Counted from the first letter of the stretch, positions 17,431-26,343 are shown. The stretch: 64,000 nucleotides of DNA from Thalassobellus sediminis (GCF_044386045.1 NZ_JBISCD010000040.1:1-64000); one strand, 5' to 3'. Numbers and translations: made by a program. Notes: generated from the letters alone by a model not told the origin.

Positions 17431-17913
17431 TTATTCATCTATTTTTTCATTTCTTTCTATATACTGCACATCTCTAGTGTTTTTTTGTACTGCAATAGCC
17501 GAAAATAAACTTAACAGGAACGCCATACCGTAGAATCCTTTTTCGCTTAAAAGTAAATCGGCATTCCACAAACCAACAACCAACAATACAATAGATGCTA
17601 TGGTTGTAAACCAACTAATACTATAGTAAATATCGGTAACTGGAATATCCTCCATTTTATCTCGCACTGCTTTTTGAACAGATATTACAGAGAATAAACC
17701 AAAAAGTAGAACTGTAAAATAGTAGCCTTTTTCATTAAGCATCATATCTGCATTCCATAAACCAATACAAAATGATACCATTCCTACTAATAAAGCAGAC
17801 CAAGACGCTCCTATAAAAGCAGCTGTTGGTTTTTGATCGTAAATCTTTTTGTCTTTCTTAATTTTTGGTTCTTTTGATTTTTCATCAACTGAAACCGTTG
17901 TTTGATAATTCAT
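17431..17913 (-). CDS. YiaAB-type two-repeat membrane protein
   Basis: 160 residues from the ATG used here; a start 13 codons upstream would add a hydrophobic leader with no support. After a charged N-terminus (~1-30) come four membrane helices in two similar halves. Each half has the pattern GLWNAD..L.EKG, a YiaA/YiaB family (YiaAB domain) sign. A VQK.(V/T)RD segment after the second helix of each half repeats too, showing internal duplication. The function is unknown. It is divergent from the 502-residue gene and precedes the ceramidase-like operon by 129 nt. Confidence 0.85.
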   Translation of the reverse strand: MNYQTTVSVDEKSKEPKIKKDKKIYDQKPTAAFIGASWSALLVGMVSFCIGLWNADMMLNEKGYYFTVLLFGLFSVISVQKAVRDKMEDIPVTDIYYSISWFTTIASIVLLVVGLWNADLLLSEKGFYGMAFLLSLFSAIAVQKNTRDVQYIERNEKIDE

Positions 17914-18063
17914 AATTTTTGTTTTAATGATTACAAGGCAAAACTGCAACATATTAGAATCACTAAAAACACTACTTTTACAAAATACTGACGATATAAA
18001 ATATAATTTTAAATAATTAATTCATATTTTTAAATACATTTTAACAAAAATAATGACGATTAA

Positions 18064-19572
18064 ATGAATGATTTAAACGCTATAATTTCTACATTATCTA
18101 CTGACGAGGCTCTAAGTTTCATATCATATCTAGAGAAAAAGAACAAACGTACAGACACAAAAAACATTCAATTATTCAAGTATTTATTAAAAAACGAATA
18201 CACTTCTAAAGTCATCTGCCATAAGTTATACGGAAACGAAAAAGTAAATGCTTACCATGCATTGCGCAAACGCTTATACCAGTCTATTATAGATTTTATT
18301 GCAAATGTGAGTTTACAAGAAGAAAACTCATCAAACATGCAAATCATAAAATACATACTTGCTTCAAGAAAATGTTTAACACACAAGCAATACAAAGTGG
18401 CTTTTAAAATTTTAGACAAAGCAGAGTTGCTAGCTATAGAAAATCATTTGTTTCCATATTTAAATGAAATATACCACACAAAAATTCAATATGCTTATGC
18501 AAATCCTTCCACCTCTTTAGAGAATCTTATTTCTAAATTCAAAGAAAACCAAAAAAATCACTTTTTAGAAGACGAACTTAATATGGTATATGCAAAGGTT
18601 AGAAAAACCTTAAACAGCATAACCTACGAAGGCGCTGTTATAGATTTTCAAACCATTTTAAACAACATCCTTAAGGAGCATAACATTAGTATTAATGACT
18701 CCATGTCTTTTAAATCGCTTTACCAATTAATGTCTATTTTTGGACTTTCAGCTTTTGCAACTAACGATTATTTAAAAACGGAACCCTTTTTAATTAACAC
18801 CTACAAATCTATAGTTAATCATAAAAACAAAGACAAATCTGTTTATTATCACATCCAAATTCTTTACTTAATTGCCAACACGTTATTCAGAAATAAAAAT
18901 TTTAAAGATTCTCAACAGTATTTAAGTTTAATGCATCAAGAAATGCTACATCTTAAAAAAAAGTATTACAGCGCGTTCAAACTAAAGTACCATTTATTAT
19001 TAGCGCTTAATTTAAATTACTCTAATAAACCAGATGAAGCTATAAAAAGCTTAACACCTTTTATTAATATTAAACATGAAGATACAGAAACGGTATTAGA
19101 TATTCATTTAGGTTTAGTTATGTTCTATTTTCAAAAAGGAAACTACAAACAAGCATCTGCTATACTATCTAAATTTTATCATACAGACCATTGGTATATT
19201 GAAAAATCTGGAAAAGAATGGGTTATTAAAAAGAATTTAATGGAGATACTACTCAACATAGAACTCGAAAACTTAGACTTAGTAGAGTCCAGACTATTAA
19301 GTTTTAAAAGAACCTACGGTAGCTACCTAAAAGACATAAAACAAGAACGCGTATTAACATATCTAAGTTTTGTTGAAAGCTATTATAAAAACCCAACAAT
19401 AATAACATCTGTGAAATTTAAAGAAACTGTTGAAAACTCGTTTGAATGGATAGAAAAACAACGTGAAGATATTTTTGTAATGAGTTTTTATGCTTGGTTA
19501 AAAAGTAAAATGGAAAGCAAAAAACTATACATTACAACTTTAAACCTCATTAATGATATAAATATTAGTTAA
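18064..19572 (+). CDS. Large helical (TPR-like) cytoplasmic protein
   Basis: 502 residues without signal peptide or membrane segment. It is rich in Leu, Lys, Tyr and Asn, with alternating helices spaced like tetratricopeptide repeats (for example HKQYKVAFKILDKAELLAIE and LGLVMFYFQKGNYKQASAIL). The N-terminal ~70 residues (DLNAIISTLSTDEALSFISY, KNEYTSKVICHKLYG) look like a distinct small helical domain. I know similar proteins only as conserved hypotheticals in Flavobacteriia. No enzymatic motif is seen. It is probably a protein-interaction scaffold. A hairpin terminator follows the stop within 30 nt. Confidence 0.65.
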   Translation: MNDLNAIISTLSTDEALSFISYLEKKNKRTDTKNIQLFKYLLKNEYTSKVICHKLYGNEKVNAYHALRKRLYQSIIDFIANVSLQEENSSNMQIIKYILASRKCLTHKQYKVAFKILDKAELLAIENHLFPYLNEIYHTKIQYAYANPSTSLENLISKFKENQKNHFLEDELNMVYAKVRKTLNSITYEGAVIDFQTILNNILKEHNISINDSMSFKSLYQLMSIFGLSAFATNDYLKTEPFLINTYKSIVNHKNKDKSVYYHIQILYLIANTLFRNKNFKDSQQYLSLMHQEMLHLKKKYYSAFKLKYHLLLALNLNYSNKPDEAIKSLTPFINIKHEDTETVLDIHLGLVMFYFQKGNYKQASAILSKFYHTDHWYIEKSGKEWVIKKNLMEILLNIELENLDLVESRLLSFKRTYGSYLKDIKQERVLTYLSFVESYYKNPTIITSVKFKETVENSFEWIEKQREDIFVMSFYAWLKSKMESKKLYITTLNLINDINIS

Positions 19573-19881
19573 AACAAAAAACCAGTAATTTTACAATTAC
19601 TGATTTTTACAAACTAACCAACTAAACTAATTCTTATAAATAATAATTTTCAACACTAAAAAGAATGATTTTTATTTAGAAAATTATATACTTCAAACTA
19701 AACTTATACAAATAGACATATTTACATCTAGTTATTAAAATAATTTAGAAAGCTTTAACACTAGAAATTAAAGTTTTATATTTTCTTTAAGACAAAAATC
19801 TTGTTATGTTAATTTTTTAAGAAATAAGTCCTTCATTTTTAATATTGAAAGAATTTAAAATTTTACTTATTTTTACCTTCG
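19573..19881. other. Intergenic stretch between two plus-strand genes
   Basis: This 309-nt AT-rich gap holds the terminator at 19583-19608 near its start. The rest has no reading frame or repeat I can support. A TACCTTCG sequence directly abuts the next ATG, but it is too close to serve as its promoter in the normal way. Confidence 0.5.
19583..19608 (+). terminator. Terminator after the TPR-like gene
   Basis: CAGTAATT and AATTACTG form a perfect 8-bp stem with a TTAC loop, followed by ATTTTTA. It is 10 nt past the stop codon. Confidence 0.7.
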
Positions 19882-21096
19882 ATGCTAAAAAAATTTGCGC
19901 TATTAAATTTATATTGTTTTTGTTCTATTTTAATAGCACAAAAAGATAGTTTATCATTTAAAAATGGCACAGACAACCCTACTCTTTTAACAACGCATCA
20001 TTTTGGAATTTTTAGTACTCGCATTAACACCAACTTTAAATTTACACCTCCAAAAACTGCGACATTTAATATAAGTTCTGTAAGTGGTAATAATTTCCAC
20101 CCATATATAGAAGCTTATTTACCTAAAGACCCTATTGTTAGAGAAGAACAAAGTAAGCGTAGTCGATATCAAAGAAATTTTCACTTCATTGATCAAGAAA
20201 CTACTCCTGCCGATTATATGAATATTGTAATTGACGCCGTTATTAAAGAGTTTAAATTAACGACCACTATTCCTTTATCAAAAAAACACGAATTAGGCAT
20301 TTCAATGCGCTCTTATTTAATTACCAAAGGGAAACATCCTTTTTCATTTTTTACAGGCGATGAAACTATTGAATGGTTTCATAGTAATATTAATGGCGGT
20401 GAAGACCCTTATGGTCGCCGATATTACGGTTTAAATCAAGTAAATTTTAAATATACAGATAGAAATAACAACACACTTGAGCTAAATAACAATGATTTCT
20501 TTATAGGCGGCATTGAGTTTAACCACTACTATTACCCAGAATTATCTATAAATAAAACAAAACATTTCTTCCTAAACTTTGGAAGTCATTTAGGAATTAA
20601 CACCACCAAATTCAACCCATCTATAGATATTGGAATTTCGGCCAATGCCATAAAAATGTTTCAACTAAAAAATAAAAAAGAACTCAATTTAGGAGTTGGA
20701 ATAAATCTTTTACGTAAAAACATTGTTAATTTCGATACCGTTATAGATTTAGGAAACAATCCGTTTTTAGCAACAGCAGAAGGCAATATAGAATACACAA
20801 AATACACTAAAAAAAACAATTACCATGCGTTAGGTATCAACTACCAAATTCAATCGCGATACAACAAAGTAAAAGAATCCAATTATTATACGCTAAAAGG
20901 AAACTGGAGTGCAATTAAAGGAGGCTGGCAACATGGGTTTAGCACTTTATACAGGTCACTATCTATTTGGTCTCTCATTTATACTTACGGGCACCCCAAC
21001 TACAAAGTATCTGTATATTTTAAAGAAGATTTCTTAGTAAACAATGCTCCAGATTTTCAAACAGGATTGAATTTACAAATTCCTATTTTTAAATAA
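19882..21096 (+). CDS. Secreted outer-membrane-type beta protein, unknown
   Basis: 404 residues with an N-terminal signal peptide (about 1-19, ending ILIAQ). The mature part is built of alternating hydrophobic/polar strands with many aromatic residues and a terminal LQIPIFK, consistent with a beta-barrel in the outer membrane. There is no plug, TonB box or enzymatic motif, and the family is not recognised. A copy of the dispersed structured repeat begins 6 nt after its stop codon, as it does near the stop of the putative porin at the window start. Confidence 0.62.
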   Translation: MLKKFALLNLYCFCSILIAQKDSLSFKNGTDNPTLLTTHHFGIFSTRINTNFKFTPPKTATFNISSVSGNNFHPYIEAYLPKDPIVREEQSKRSRYQRNFHFIDQETTPADYMNIVIDAVIKEFKLTTTIPLSKKHELGISMRSYLITKGKHPFSFFTGDETIEWFHSNINGGEDPYGRRYYGLNQVNFKYTDRNNNTLELNNNDFFIGGIEFNHYYYPELSINKTKHFFLNFGSHLGINTTKFNPSIDIGISANAIKMFQLKNKKELNLGVGINLLRKNIVNFDTVIDLGNNPFLATAEGNIEYTKYTKKNNYHALGINYQIQSRYNKVKESNYYTLKGNWSAIKGGWQHGFSTLYRSLSIWSLIYTYGHPNYKVSVYFKEDFLVNNAPDFQTGLNLQIPIFK

Positions 21097-21102
21097 TTTA
21101 TT

Positions 21103-21187
21103 GGGCGCTCCCCAAAAGGGTCGGGCTTTCACTACTCGCTTCCTCCTAGCGTCGGCGAGCTCAAACAAACCGTTCAATCCCTAACGC
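21103..21187 (-). repeat. Dispersed structured repeat, copy B
   Basis: This 85-nt, GC-richer element reads on the minus strand from GCGTTAGGGATTGAACGG to GCGCCC. It is the compact version of copy A (251-357) and lacks the 24-nt insertion. CTCGC and GCGAG can pair across a 15-nt loop, and CCC-TTTT-GGG forms a second hairpin near the end. As in copy A, its 3' end faces the stop codon of an outer-membrane-type gene on the opposite strand, so both gene transcripts would carry the complementary sequence in the same order. Confidence 0.78.
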
Positions 21188-21320
21188 AAAAACACACCAA
21201 CAAACACTAAGTGCAAAACAATCAAAACGTTAACATCAAGTTAAAATTCAAACCTGGTTTAAACCTTTTCAAAATACAAACGTCAAAGCAACAAATAAAC
21301 ATTTAAAAGACATTTACATT

Positions 21321-21779
21321 ATGAAAAAAATAATAATCATTGCAATCGCTTTAATATCTATTCAAAGCTTTGCTCAAGGAGAAAGAAAAGAACGTCCTAA
21401 CAGAAACGAAAACCGTCAAAAAATGATGAATCTTTCTGCTGAAGAAATGGCAACACTACAAACAAAAAAAATGACACTTCATTTAGATTTAAACAAATCG
21501 CAACAAGATGATGTCTATAAAATAAATCTAGAAAATGCTACGCTACGTAAAACTAAAATGGCAGAACGAAAAGCTAGAAAAGAAGCTGAAAATGCTCAAA
21601 AACCTTCAAAAGAAGAGCGTTTAGAAATGATGAATGCAATGCTTGATCACAAAATTGCAGTTAAAGCAAAAATGAAAAAGATTTTAAATGAAGAACAATA
21701 TGCTAAATGGGAAAAAGTTCAATCTAGAATGGCTCATAACAAAAAAGAAGGCATGAGAGGAAACAAAAAACAAAGATGA
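21321..21779 (+). CDS. Small secreted Spy/CpxP-like helical protein
   Basis: 152 residues: a signal peptide (1-18, SIQSFAQ), then a highly charged helical region rich in Lys, Glu and Met. The pattern (LDLNKSQQDDVYKIN, LNEEQYAKWEKVQSRM) resembles small LTXXQ/Spy-type periplasmic proteins of Bacteroidota, although no exact LTxxQ motif is present. Such proteins are thought to act as chaperones or metal-stress factors; here that is only suggested by the pattern. A bidirectional terminator lies between it and hemL. Confidence 0.7.
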   Translation: MKKIIIIAIALISIQSFAQGERKERPNRNENRQKMMNLSAEEMATLQTKKMTLHLDLNKSQQDDVYKINLENATLRKTKMAERKARKEAENAQKPSKEERLEMMNAMLDHKIAVKAKMKKILNEEQYAKWEKVQSRMAHNKKEGMRGNKKQR

Positions 21780-21817
21780 TTTAGTTTGGTTAGTTTATTG
21801 ATTATAGTTTGTTAATA

Positions 21818-21851
21818 AAAGCGCATTTCTTAAAATAGAAATGCGCTTTTT
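21818..21851. terminator. Bidirectional terminator before hemL
   Basis: A perfect 14-bp stem (AAAAGCGCATTTCT and complement) with loop TAAAAT lies between convergent genes, 3 nt past the hemL stop. Confidence 0.9.
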
Positions 21852-21854
21852 ACT

Positions 21855-23141
21855 TTATAATGTTTTTGCAACTTTATTTACTGCATTAATAGTAAAATCT
21901 AAATCATCAAAAGTTAAAGCATCTGTAATAAACCATGTTTCAAAAGCACTCGGAGCAATATAAACACCTTCATTTAACATACCATGAAAAAAGGTTTTAA
22001 AGATTTCATTATTTCCTTTAGCTGCCGTTTCAAAATCTGTTACTGGCGCTTCATCAAAATGCACCGAAATCATAGATCCCACTCTGTTTATAGTATGTAC
22101 TATTTTATTATCATTTAAAACCTTCGTTATGCCTTTATGCAAATACGCGGTCTTTTCAGCTAAACTGTTAAAAATTTCAACATCATCATTCAATTCTGTT
22201 AACATGGCTAAACCTGCCGCCATAGCCAACGGATTTCCACTTAAGGTTCCTGCCTGATAAACAGGCCCAAGTGGCGCTAAATAATTCATTATTTCATTTC
22301 TTGCCGCAAAAGCACCTACAGGCAATCCGCCACCAATAACTTTCCCAAAGCAAACAATGTCTGCCGCTATATTATACAACTCTTGAGCGCCTCCTTTTGA
22401 CAAACGAAACCCCGTCATAACCTCATCAAAAATCAACAATATATTATTGGCATCACACAAACTTCTCAAAGCTTCTAAAAAACCTTCTTTTGGAGGAATA
22501 CATCCCATATTACCAGCTACAGGCTCTATAATAATACAAGCAATTTCATTTTTATTAGCTTCAATTAATGCTTGTACATTTTCAATATCATTATAACGTG
22601 CCAACAAAGTATCTTTTGCCGTACCTTCTGTTACTCCAGGACTATTTGGCGAACCAAAAGTAACAGCGCCACTACCCGCTTGTATTAAAAACGAATCGCT
22701 ATGCCCATGATAGCAACCTGCAAATTTTATAATTTTATCTTTACCTGTAAAACCACGCGCTAAACGTACGGCACTCATACAAGCCTCAGTACCTGAATTT
22801 ACAAATCGTATTTTATCAATATTCGGAACCATAGAAACTGCTAACTCAGCAATTTGTGTTTCAATTTCTGTTGGCATTCCAAACGATGTTCCTTTTTTGG
22901 CTTTTTCTACAACCGCATCAACAACTGGTTTATGTGCATGACCCAAAATCATAGGACCCCATGAATTGATATAATCAACTAACCTATTCCCATCTTCATC
23001 ATATAAATATGCGCCTTTAGCTTCTTTTACAAAAATGGGAGTTCCCCCAACTGCTTTAAATGCTCTAACTGGTGAATTTACACCTCCTGGAATAACTTTT
23101 TCTGCTTCAGTAAACAAAGCACTACTTCTTTGATAATTCAT
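21855..23141 (-). CDS. hemL: Glutamate-1-semialdehyde 2,1-aminomutase
   Basis: PLP enzyme of the C5 haem pathway that converts glutamate-1-semialdehyde to 5-aminolevulinate. The 428 residues are the family's usual length. Key features: the start GGVNSPVRAF, NSGTEACMSAVRLARG (116-130), FDEVMTGFR with the Asp that binds the PLP ring (D239), and the PLP lysine K267 in FGKVIGGGLPVGA. It is cytoplasmic. The next gene upstream on the strand (LysM glucosaminidase) ends 6 nt away, so these unrelated genes probably share an mRNA. Confidence 0.97.
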   Translation of the reverse strand: MNYQRSSALFTEAEKVIPGGVNSPVRAFKAVGGTPIFVKEAKGAYLYDEDGNRLVDYINSWGPMILGHAHKPVVDAVVEKAKKGTSFGMPTEIETQIAELAVSMVPNIDKIRFVNSGTEACMSAVRLARGFTGKDKIIKFAGCYHGHSDSFLIQAGSGAVTFGSPNSPGVTEGTAKDTLLARYNDIENVQALIEANKNEIACIIIEPVAGNMGCIPPKEGFLEALRSLCDANNILLIFDEVMTGFRLSKGGAQELYNIAADIVCFGKVIGGGLPVGAFAARNEIMNYLAPLGPVYQAGTLSGNPLAMAAGLAMLTELNDDVEIFNSLAEKTAYLHKGITKVLNDNKIVHTINRVGSMISVHFDEAPVTDFETAAKGNNEIFKTFFHGMLNEGVYIAPSAFETWFITDALTFDDLDFTINAVNKVAKTL

Positions 23142-23147
23142 TACTAT

Positions 23148-24131
23148 TTAATTTTTCGATGTTGGTTTTACTCGTAACTCCTGCCCTATACTAAGCACCA
23201 AATCACTTAAACCATTAATATTTTGAAGTTCCTGTACAGTCATATTATATGTCTTAGAAATAGAATACAAAGTATCTCCTTTTACAACAATATGTTTTAC
23301 CATTTTGGTAACAGCATTTAACACTCCTTCCTTAACTTGCAACTCTTGCCCAATACTAAGTGTTGTATCGCTTAATCCATTTATTTCTTTAAGCGCATCA
23401 ACCGTAATATTATATTTTCTAGCAATAGAGTACATAGTATCTCCTTTTGAAACAATATGAGTGGAATTATTACTTCGTTTAATATCTTTATCTTCTTTTC
23501 TAACGATTATAGGTTCTACATACTTCGTATAGTTTTTCCCTAATACTTCCCTATCAAATTTATATAATTCGTACCTTTCAATAAGGCTTATTAATTTGTT
23601 TGGATACTTTTTATCGGTAGCATACCCAGCAGCTTTTAAACCTCTAGCCCAACCTTTATAATCTTCCTTCTTTAATTTAAAAAGCTTCGCATAACGCTTT
23701 CGCTTTGATAAAAACAAGGAATGATCTCTAAACGAGTATTTAGCATCTTTATACTTTCTAAAACACTCTTGCGCTTTATCATCATCATGATATACTCTGG
23801 CACCTGTCCAATCATGACATTTAATTCCAAAATGATTATTTGCTTTTATAGAAAGTGTTCCGTAACCTGAACCAGATTCTAAAACACCTTGAGCCAAGGT
23901 AATACTGGCAGGAATACCATAAAGGCTCATTTCATTTTTAGCAATATCCTTATAAATATCTATATATTTTTCAGTTTTACTAGCATACACTTTGGGCGTT
24001 ACAACATCCTTACGAGGCTCTTCTTTAGTAGAAGTTGTTGTTGTTTTAGGATGTTTTGTAACTACTGTTTTTTTAGCCTTACAACTAAAAAGCACAACAC
24101 CTAAACATATTATTAATAAAACTCTATTCAT
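23148..24131 (-). CDS. Lipoprotein glucosaminidase with two LysM domains
   Basis: 327 residues. The signal peptide has a lipobox ending at C17 (VVLFSC). A glucosaminidase domain follows (~57-195), with the catalytic region SITLAQGVLESGSGYGTLS and NNHFGIKCHDWTG. Two LysM repeats close the protein (VSKGDTMYSIARKYNIT and VVKGDTLYSISKTYNMT). It should hydrolyse or bind cell-wall glycan strands at the envelope. It lies between hemL and the ACC-deaminase-like gene with gaps of 6 and 4 nt, so it is in the same operon. Confidence 0.93.
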   Translation of the reverse strand: MNRVLLIICLGVVLFSCKAKKTVVTKHPKTTTTSTKEEPRKDVVTPKVYASKTEKYIDIYKDIAKNEMSLYGIPASITLAQGVLESGSGYGTLSIKANNHFGIKCHDWTGARVYHDDDKAQECFRKYKDAKYSFRDHSLFLSKRKRYAKLFKLKKEDYKGWARGLKAAGYATDKKYPNKLISLIERYELYKFDREVLGKNYTKYVEPIIVRKEDKDIKRSNNSTHIVSKGDTMYSIARKYNITVDALKEINGLSDTTLSIGQELQVKEGVLNAVTKMVKHIVVKGDTLYSISKTYNMTVQELQNINGLSDLVLSIGQELRVKPTSKN

Positions 24132-24135
24132 TAAA

Positions 24136-25047
24136 TTATTCTATTATTGGTAAACTTTTCTTTTTTAAAACATCGTTCATTCCATCAATACCTTGTATAC
24201 CTCCTGTATGAATTACTAAAATCCTGGAGCCTTTAGGGAAATAATTTTGCTCTATTAAATCGAAAATTCCAAACATCATTTTTCCTGTATAAACTGGATC
24301 TAGAGGGATTTTATGATCTTTTTTAAACTGATTAATGAACGTTACTAAATCTTCATTTATTTTGGCATAACCACCAAAATGATAATCGGTTATTAATTCC
24401 CAATGACTCTTAATTGCAAATTTACTAATATCTTGTTGTAAAAAGTCGCCTTTTAAGGCTGGAAATCCTAAAACTTGTTGACTAGGTTTTAAACAATTTA
24501 TGAGTCCAGAAATAGTACCTCCTGTGCCAACTGCACAACATATATAATCAAAAGAAGCATCAATATCAGTTAAAATTTCTTCACACCCCTTAACAGCTAA
24601 ATGATTTGTACCGCCTTCTGGAACGAGATAAAATTCTTCAAATTCATCTTTCAAATTATTTAAAAAATCTTCTGATGTTTTTTCTCTATAAAGCGATCTA
24701 GAAATAAACTTAAACTCCATACCGCATTGCTTAGCAAAACGCAAGGTTGGGTTACTATCTATTTTACTTTCGAGCTCATCGCCCCTTATAACTCCTATCG
24801 TTTTAAATCCAGAAATTTGTCCTGCAGAAGCTACTGCAGCTATATGATTTGAGTAGGCACCTCCAAAAGTAAGCAAAGTTTTAAAGCCTAATTTCTGAGC
24901 TTCAATTATATTATATTTAAGCTTTCTGTATTTATTTCCAGACACAAAAGGATGTATTTCATCCTCTCGCTTTACATACAATTCTACGCCTTTTTCTTTA
25001 GGCAGTTTTACTTGTTGATTAATGCTATTTTGAAGCTTAAAAGTCAT
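24136..25047 (-). CDS. ACC deaminase / D-cysteine desulfhydrase family enzyme
   Basis: 303 residues, a fold-type II PLP enzyme. The PLP lysine is K39 in VSGNKYRKLKYN. The cofactor-binding GGAYSNHIAA and the CAVGTGGTISGLI loop are present. The family includes 1-aminocyclopropane-1-carboxylate deaminase and D-cysteine desulfhydrase, and many bacterial members are of uncertain substrate. The start overlaps the end of the HExxH membrane protein gene by 11 nt. It may share transcription with the glucosaminidase and hemL downstream. Confidence 0.88.
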   Translation of the reverse strand: MTFKLQNSINQQVKLPKEKGVELYVKREDEIHPFVSGNKYRKLKYNIIEAQKLGFKTLLTFGGAYSNHIAAVASAGQISGFKTIGVIRGDELESKIDSNPTLRFAKQCGMEFKFISRSLYREKTSEDFLNNLKDEFEEFYLVPEGGTNHLAVKGCEEILTDIDASFDYICCAVGTGGTISGLINCLKPSQQVLGFPALKGDFLQQDISKFAIKSHWELITDYHFGGYAKINEDLVTFINQFKKDHKIPLDPVYTGKMMFGIFDLIEQNYFPKGSRILVIHTGGIQGIDGMNDVLKKKSLPIIE

Positions 25048-25375
25048 GACTGCGAAGATACTTCAAAAAACACCAAAATGTGCGTTGCTTTAAATAATCT
25101 AGATTAGGTTCATTACAGTATGCTTCACGTTCAAAAGAAATATTTCTATAAGCCTCATGCCAATTTTTATACTGTAATAACCGAATTAAAAACTCTACAA
25201 CATAAAACAAATAAAAAGGAATAACCAACATTTCTAATTGTTGTCTTAAATGAATATTCTCATGATTCAATAATGTTTTATCTCCTTTTAAATCTTTTGA
25301 TTTTAAAAACACAAACGGAAAAACAGCAAGACCAGTATACCCTTTTGGCACTATATATTTCGAAATAAAAATCAT
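25037..25375 (-). CDS. Minimal HExxH membrane protein
   Basis: 112 residues. It carries HENIH at 38-42, an exact HExxH zinc motif, followed by a membrane helix (~50-67) and later FEREAY, where an additional Glu (E82/E84) could be a third ligand. This is the layout of an M56/M48-like peptidase core reduced to one helix. I know it only as a conserved hypothetical of Flavobacteriaceae. Peptidase activity is unproven; it could be a degenerate or regulatory member. It is the first gene of the minus-strand operon that leads to the ACC-deaminase-like gene. Confidence 0.6.
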   Translation of the reverse strand: MIFISKYIVPKGYTGLAVFPFVFLKSKDLKGDKTLLNHENIHLRQQLEMLVIPFYLFYVVEFLIRLLQYKNWHEAYRNISFEREAYCNEPNLDYLKQRTFWCFLKYLRSHDF

Positions 25376-25410
25376 ACTTTTTTACTTTCAAAAATCAATC
25401 CAAAATGCAT

Positions 25411-25418
25411 TACCTTTG
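25411..25418 (+). promoter_or_regulatory. -7 element of the DUF5522 gene
   Basis: TACCTTTG is an exact TAnnTTTG ending eight bases before the ATG, which would give an almost leaderless mRNA. No -33 box is evident. Confidence 0.45.
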
Positions 25419-25425
25419 TTGTAAT

Positions 25426-25590
25426 ATGAAGAAATTAATCCCAGTTGAAGAAGGCGATTATTATCTAACACCAGAAGGATATCGCTGTTTTACAGAGCAA
25501 TACCACTTAAAACGCGGATATTGTTGTGAAAGCGGATGTAGACATTGCCCCTACGGATATGATAAAAAAACAAACGCTATAAAAAAATAA
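25426..25590 (+). CDS. DUF5522 small cysteine-rich protein
   Basis: 54 residues from the ATG used here (MKKLIPVEEGDYYLT). It carries four Cys in the family pattern: RGYCCESGCRHCPYGYD. An upstream ATG seven codons earlier is unlikely because it would lie ahead of the -7 box. The Cys set (C-C-x3-C-x2-C) suggests a metal site; similar sequences occur fused to or beside redox or cofactor enzymes, but no role is established. Cytoplasmic, single gene. Confidence 0.85.
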   Translation: MKKLIPVEEGDYYLTPEGYRCFTEQYHLKRGYCCESGCRHCPYGYDKKTNAIKK

Positions 25591-25625
25591 CATCCCATGA
25601 TTCTTACTTTTATTTAAGCAAAGCC

Positions 25626-25659
25626 TTGGTATGATTATTGATACATATAAATACGTTTG
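25626..25659 (+). promoter_or_regulatory. Promoter of the DUF4136 gene
   Basis: TTG at 25626-25628 and TACGTTTG at 25652-25659 (an exact -7 match), separated by 23 nt. The leader would be about 70 nt. Confidence 0.5.
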
Positions 25660-25735
25660 TTTATGAAGATATTTATCAGATAAAACACTGTTAGTATTCG
25701 TTTTACAAACACATTAACCATAAAAAAAATGCATT

Positions 25736-26293
25736 ATGAAAAATTTATTAAAAACACTACCTCTTTTAGCATTGCTAATAGTAGCAACATCTTGCAGCTC
25801 GGTTAAAGTAGCTGCCGATTATGATAAAAATGCAAAATTTGGCGAATACAAAACCTTTGCGTTCTTTAAATCTGGTATTGATAAAGCCGAAATTAGCGAT
25901 TTAGACAAACGCCGAATACTTCGTGCTATTGAAGCCGAACTTTTAGCTAAAGGTTTTACAAAATCTGAGAAACCTGATTTATTAGTCAGTTTATTTACAA
26001 AATCTCAACAACGCGTAGATGTTTACAACAACTCTTGGGGCAATGGCGCTTGGGGATGGGGAGGATTTGGTGGCTTCGGACCTGGTTGGGGCTGGGGTTG
26101 GAATCAACCTAGCACTTCTGTTTCAACACAAGGTGTTTTATATGTAGACCTTATTGATGCTAACAAAAAAGAATTAGTTTGGCAAGGTATGGGTACTGGC
26201 TATTTAAGCCGAAATATGGAGAAAAAAGAAGCACGTATAAAAGAGTTTGTTGCTAAAATTATGGAGAAGTATCCTCCAGGAGTACAACAATAA
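25736..26293 (+). CDS. DUF4136 lipoprotein
   Basis: 185 residues. The signal peptide ends in a lipobox (ATSC). The DUF4136 domain follows with the family's opening VAADYDKNAKFGEYKTFAFF. A Gly/Trp-rich loop (WGNGAWGWGGFGGFGPGWG) separates the two halves, and LYVDLIDANKKELVWQGMG is a conserved closing block. Such proteins are lipid-anchored in the envelope; their function is unknown. A terminator follows within 45 nt. Confidence 0.88.
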   Translation: MKNLLKTLPLLALLIVATSCSSVKVAADYDKNAKFGEYKTFAFFKSGIDKAEISDLDKRRILRAIEAELLAKGFTKSEKPDLLVSLFTKSQQRVDVYNNSWGNGAWGWGGFGGFGPGWGWGWNQPSTSVSTQGVLYVDLIDANKKELVWQGMGTGYLSRNMEKKEARIKEFVAKIMEKYPPGVQQ

Positions 26294-26316
26294 AACATAT
26301 TTGATTAAGAAAAATG

Positions 26317-26343
26317 AAGCAACTTGAAAGAGTTGCTTTTTTT
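26317..26343 (+). terminator. Terminator after the DUF4136 gene
   Basis: AAGCAACT and AGTTGCTT form an 8-bp stem with loop TGAAAG, followed by T6. Confidence 0.85.
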
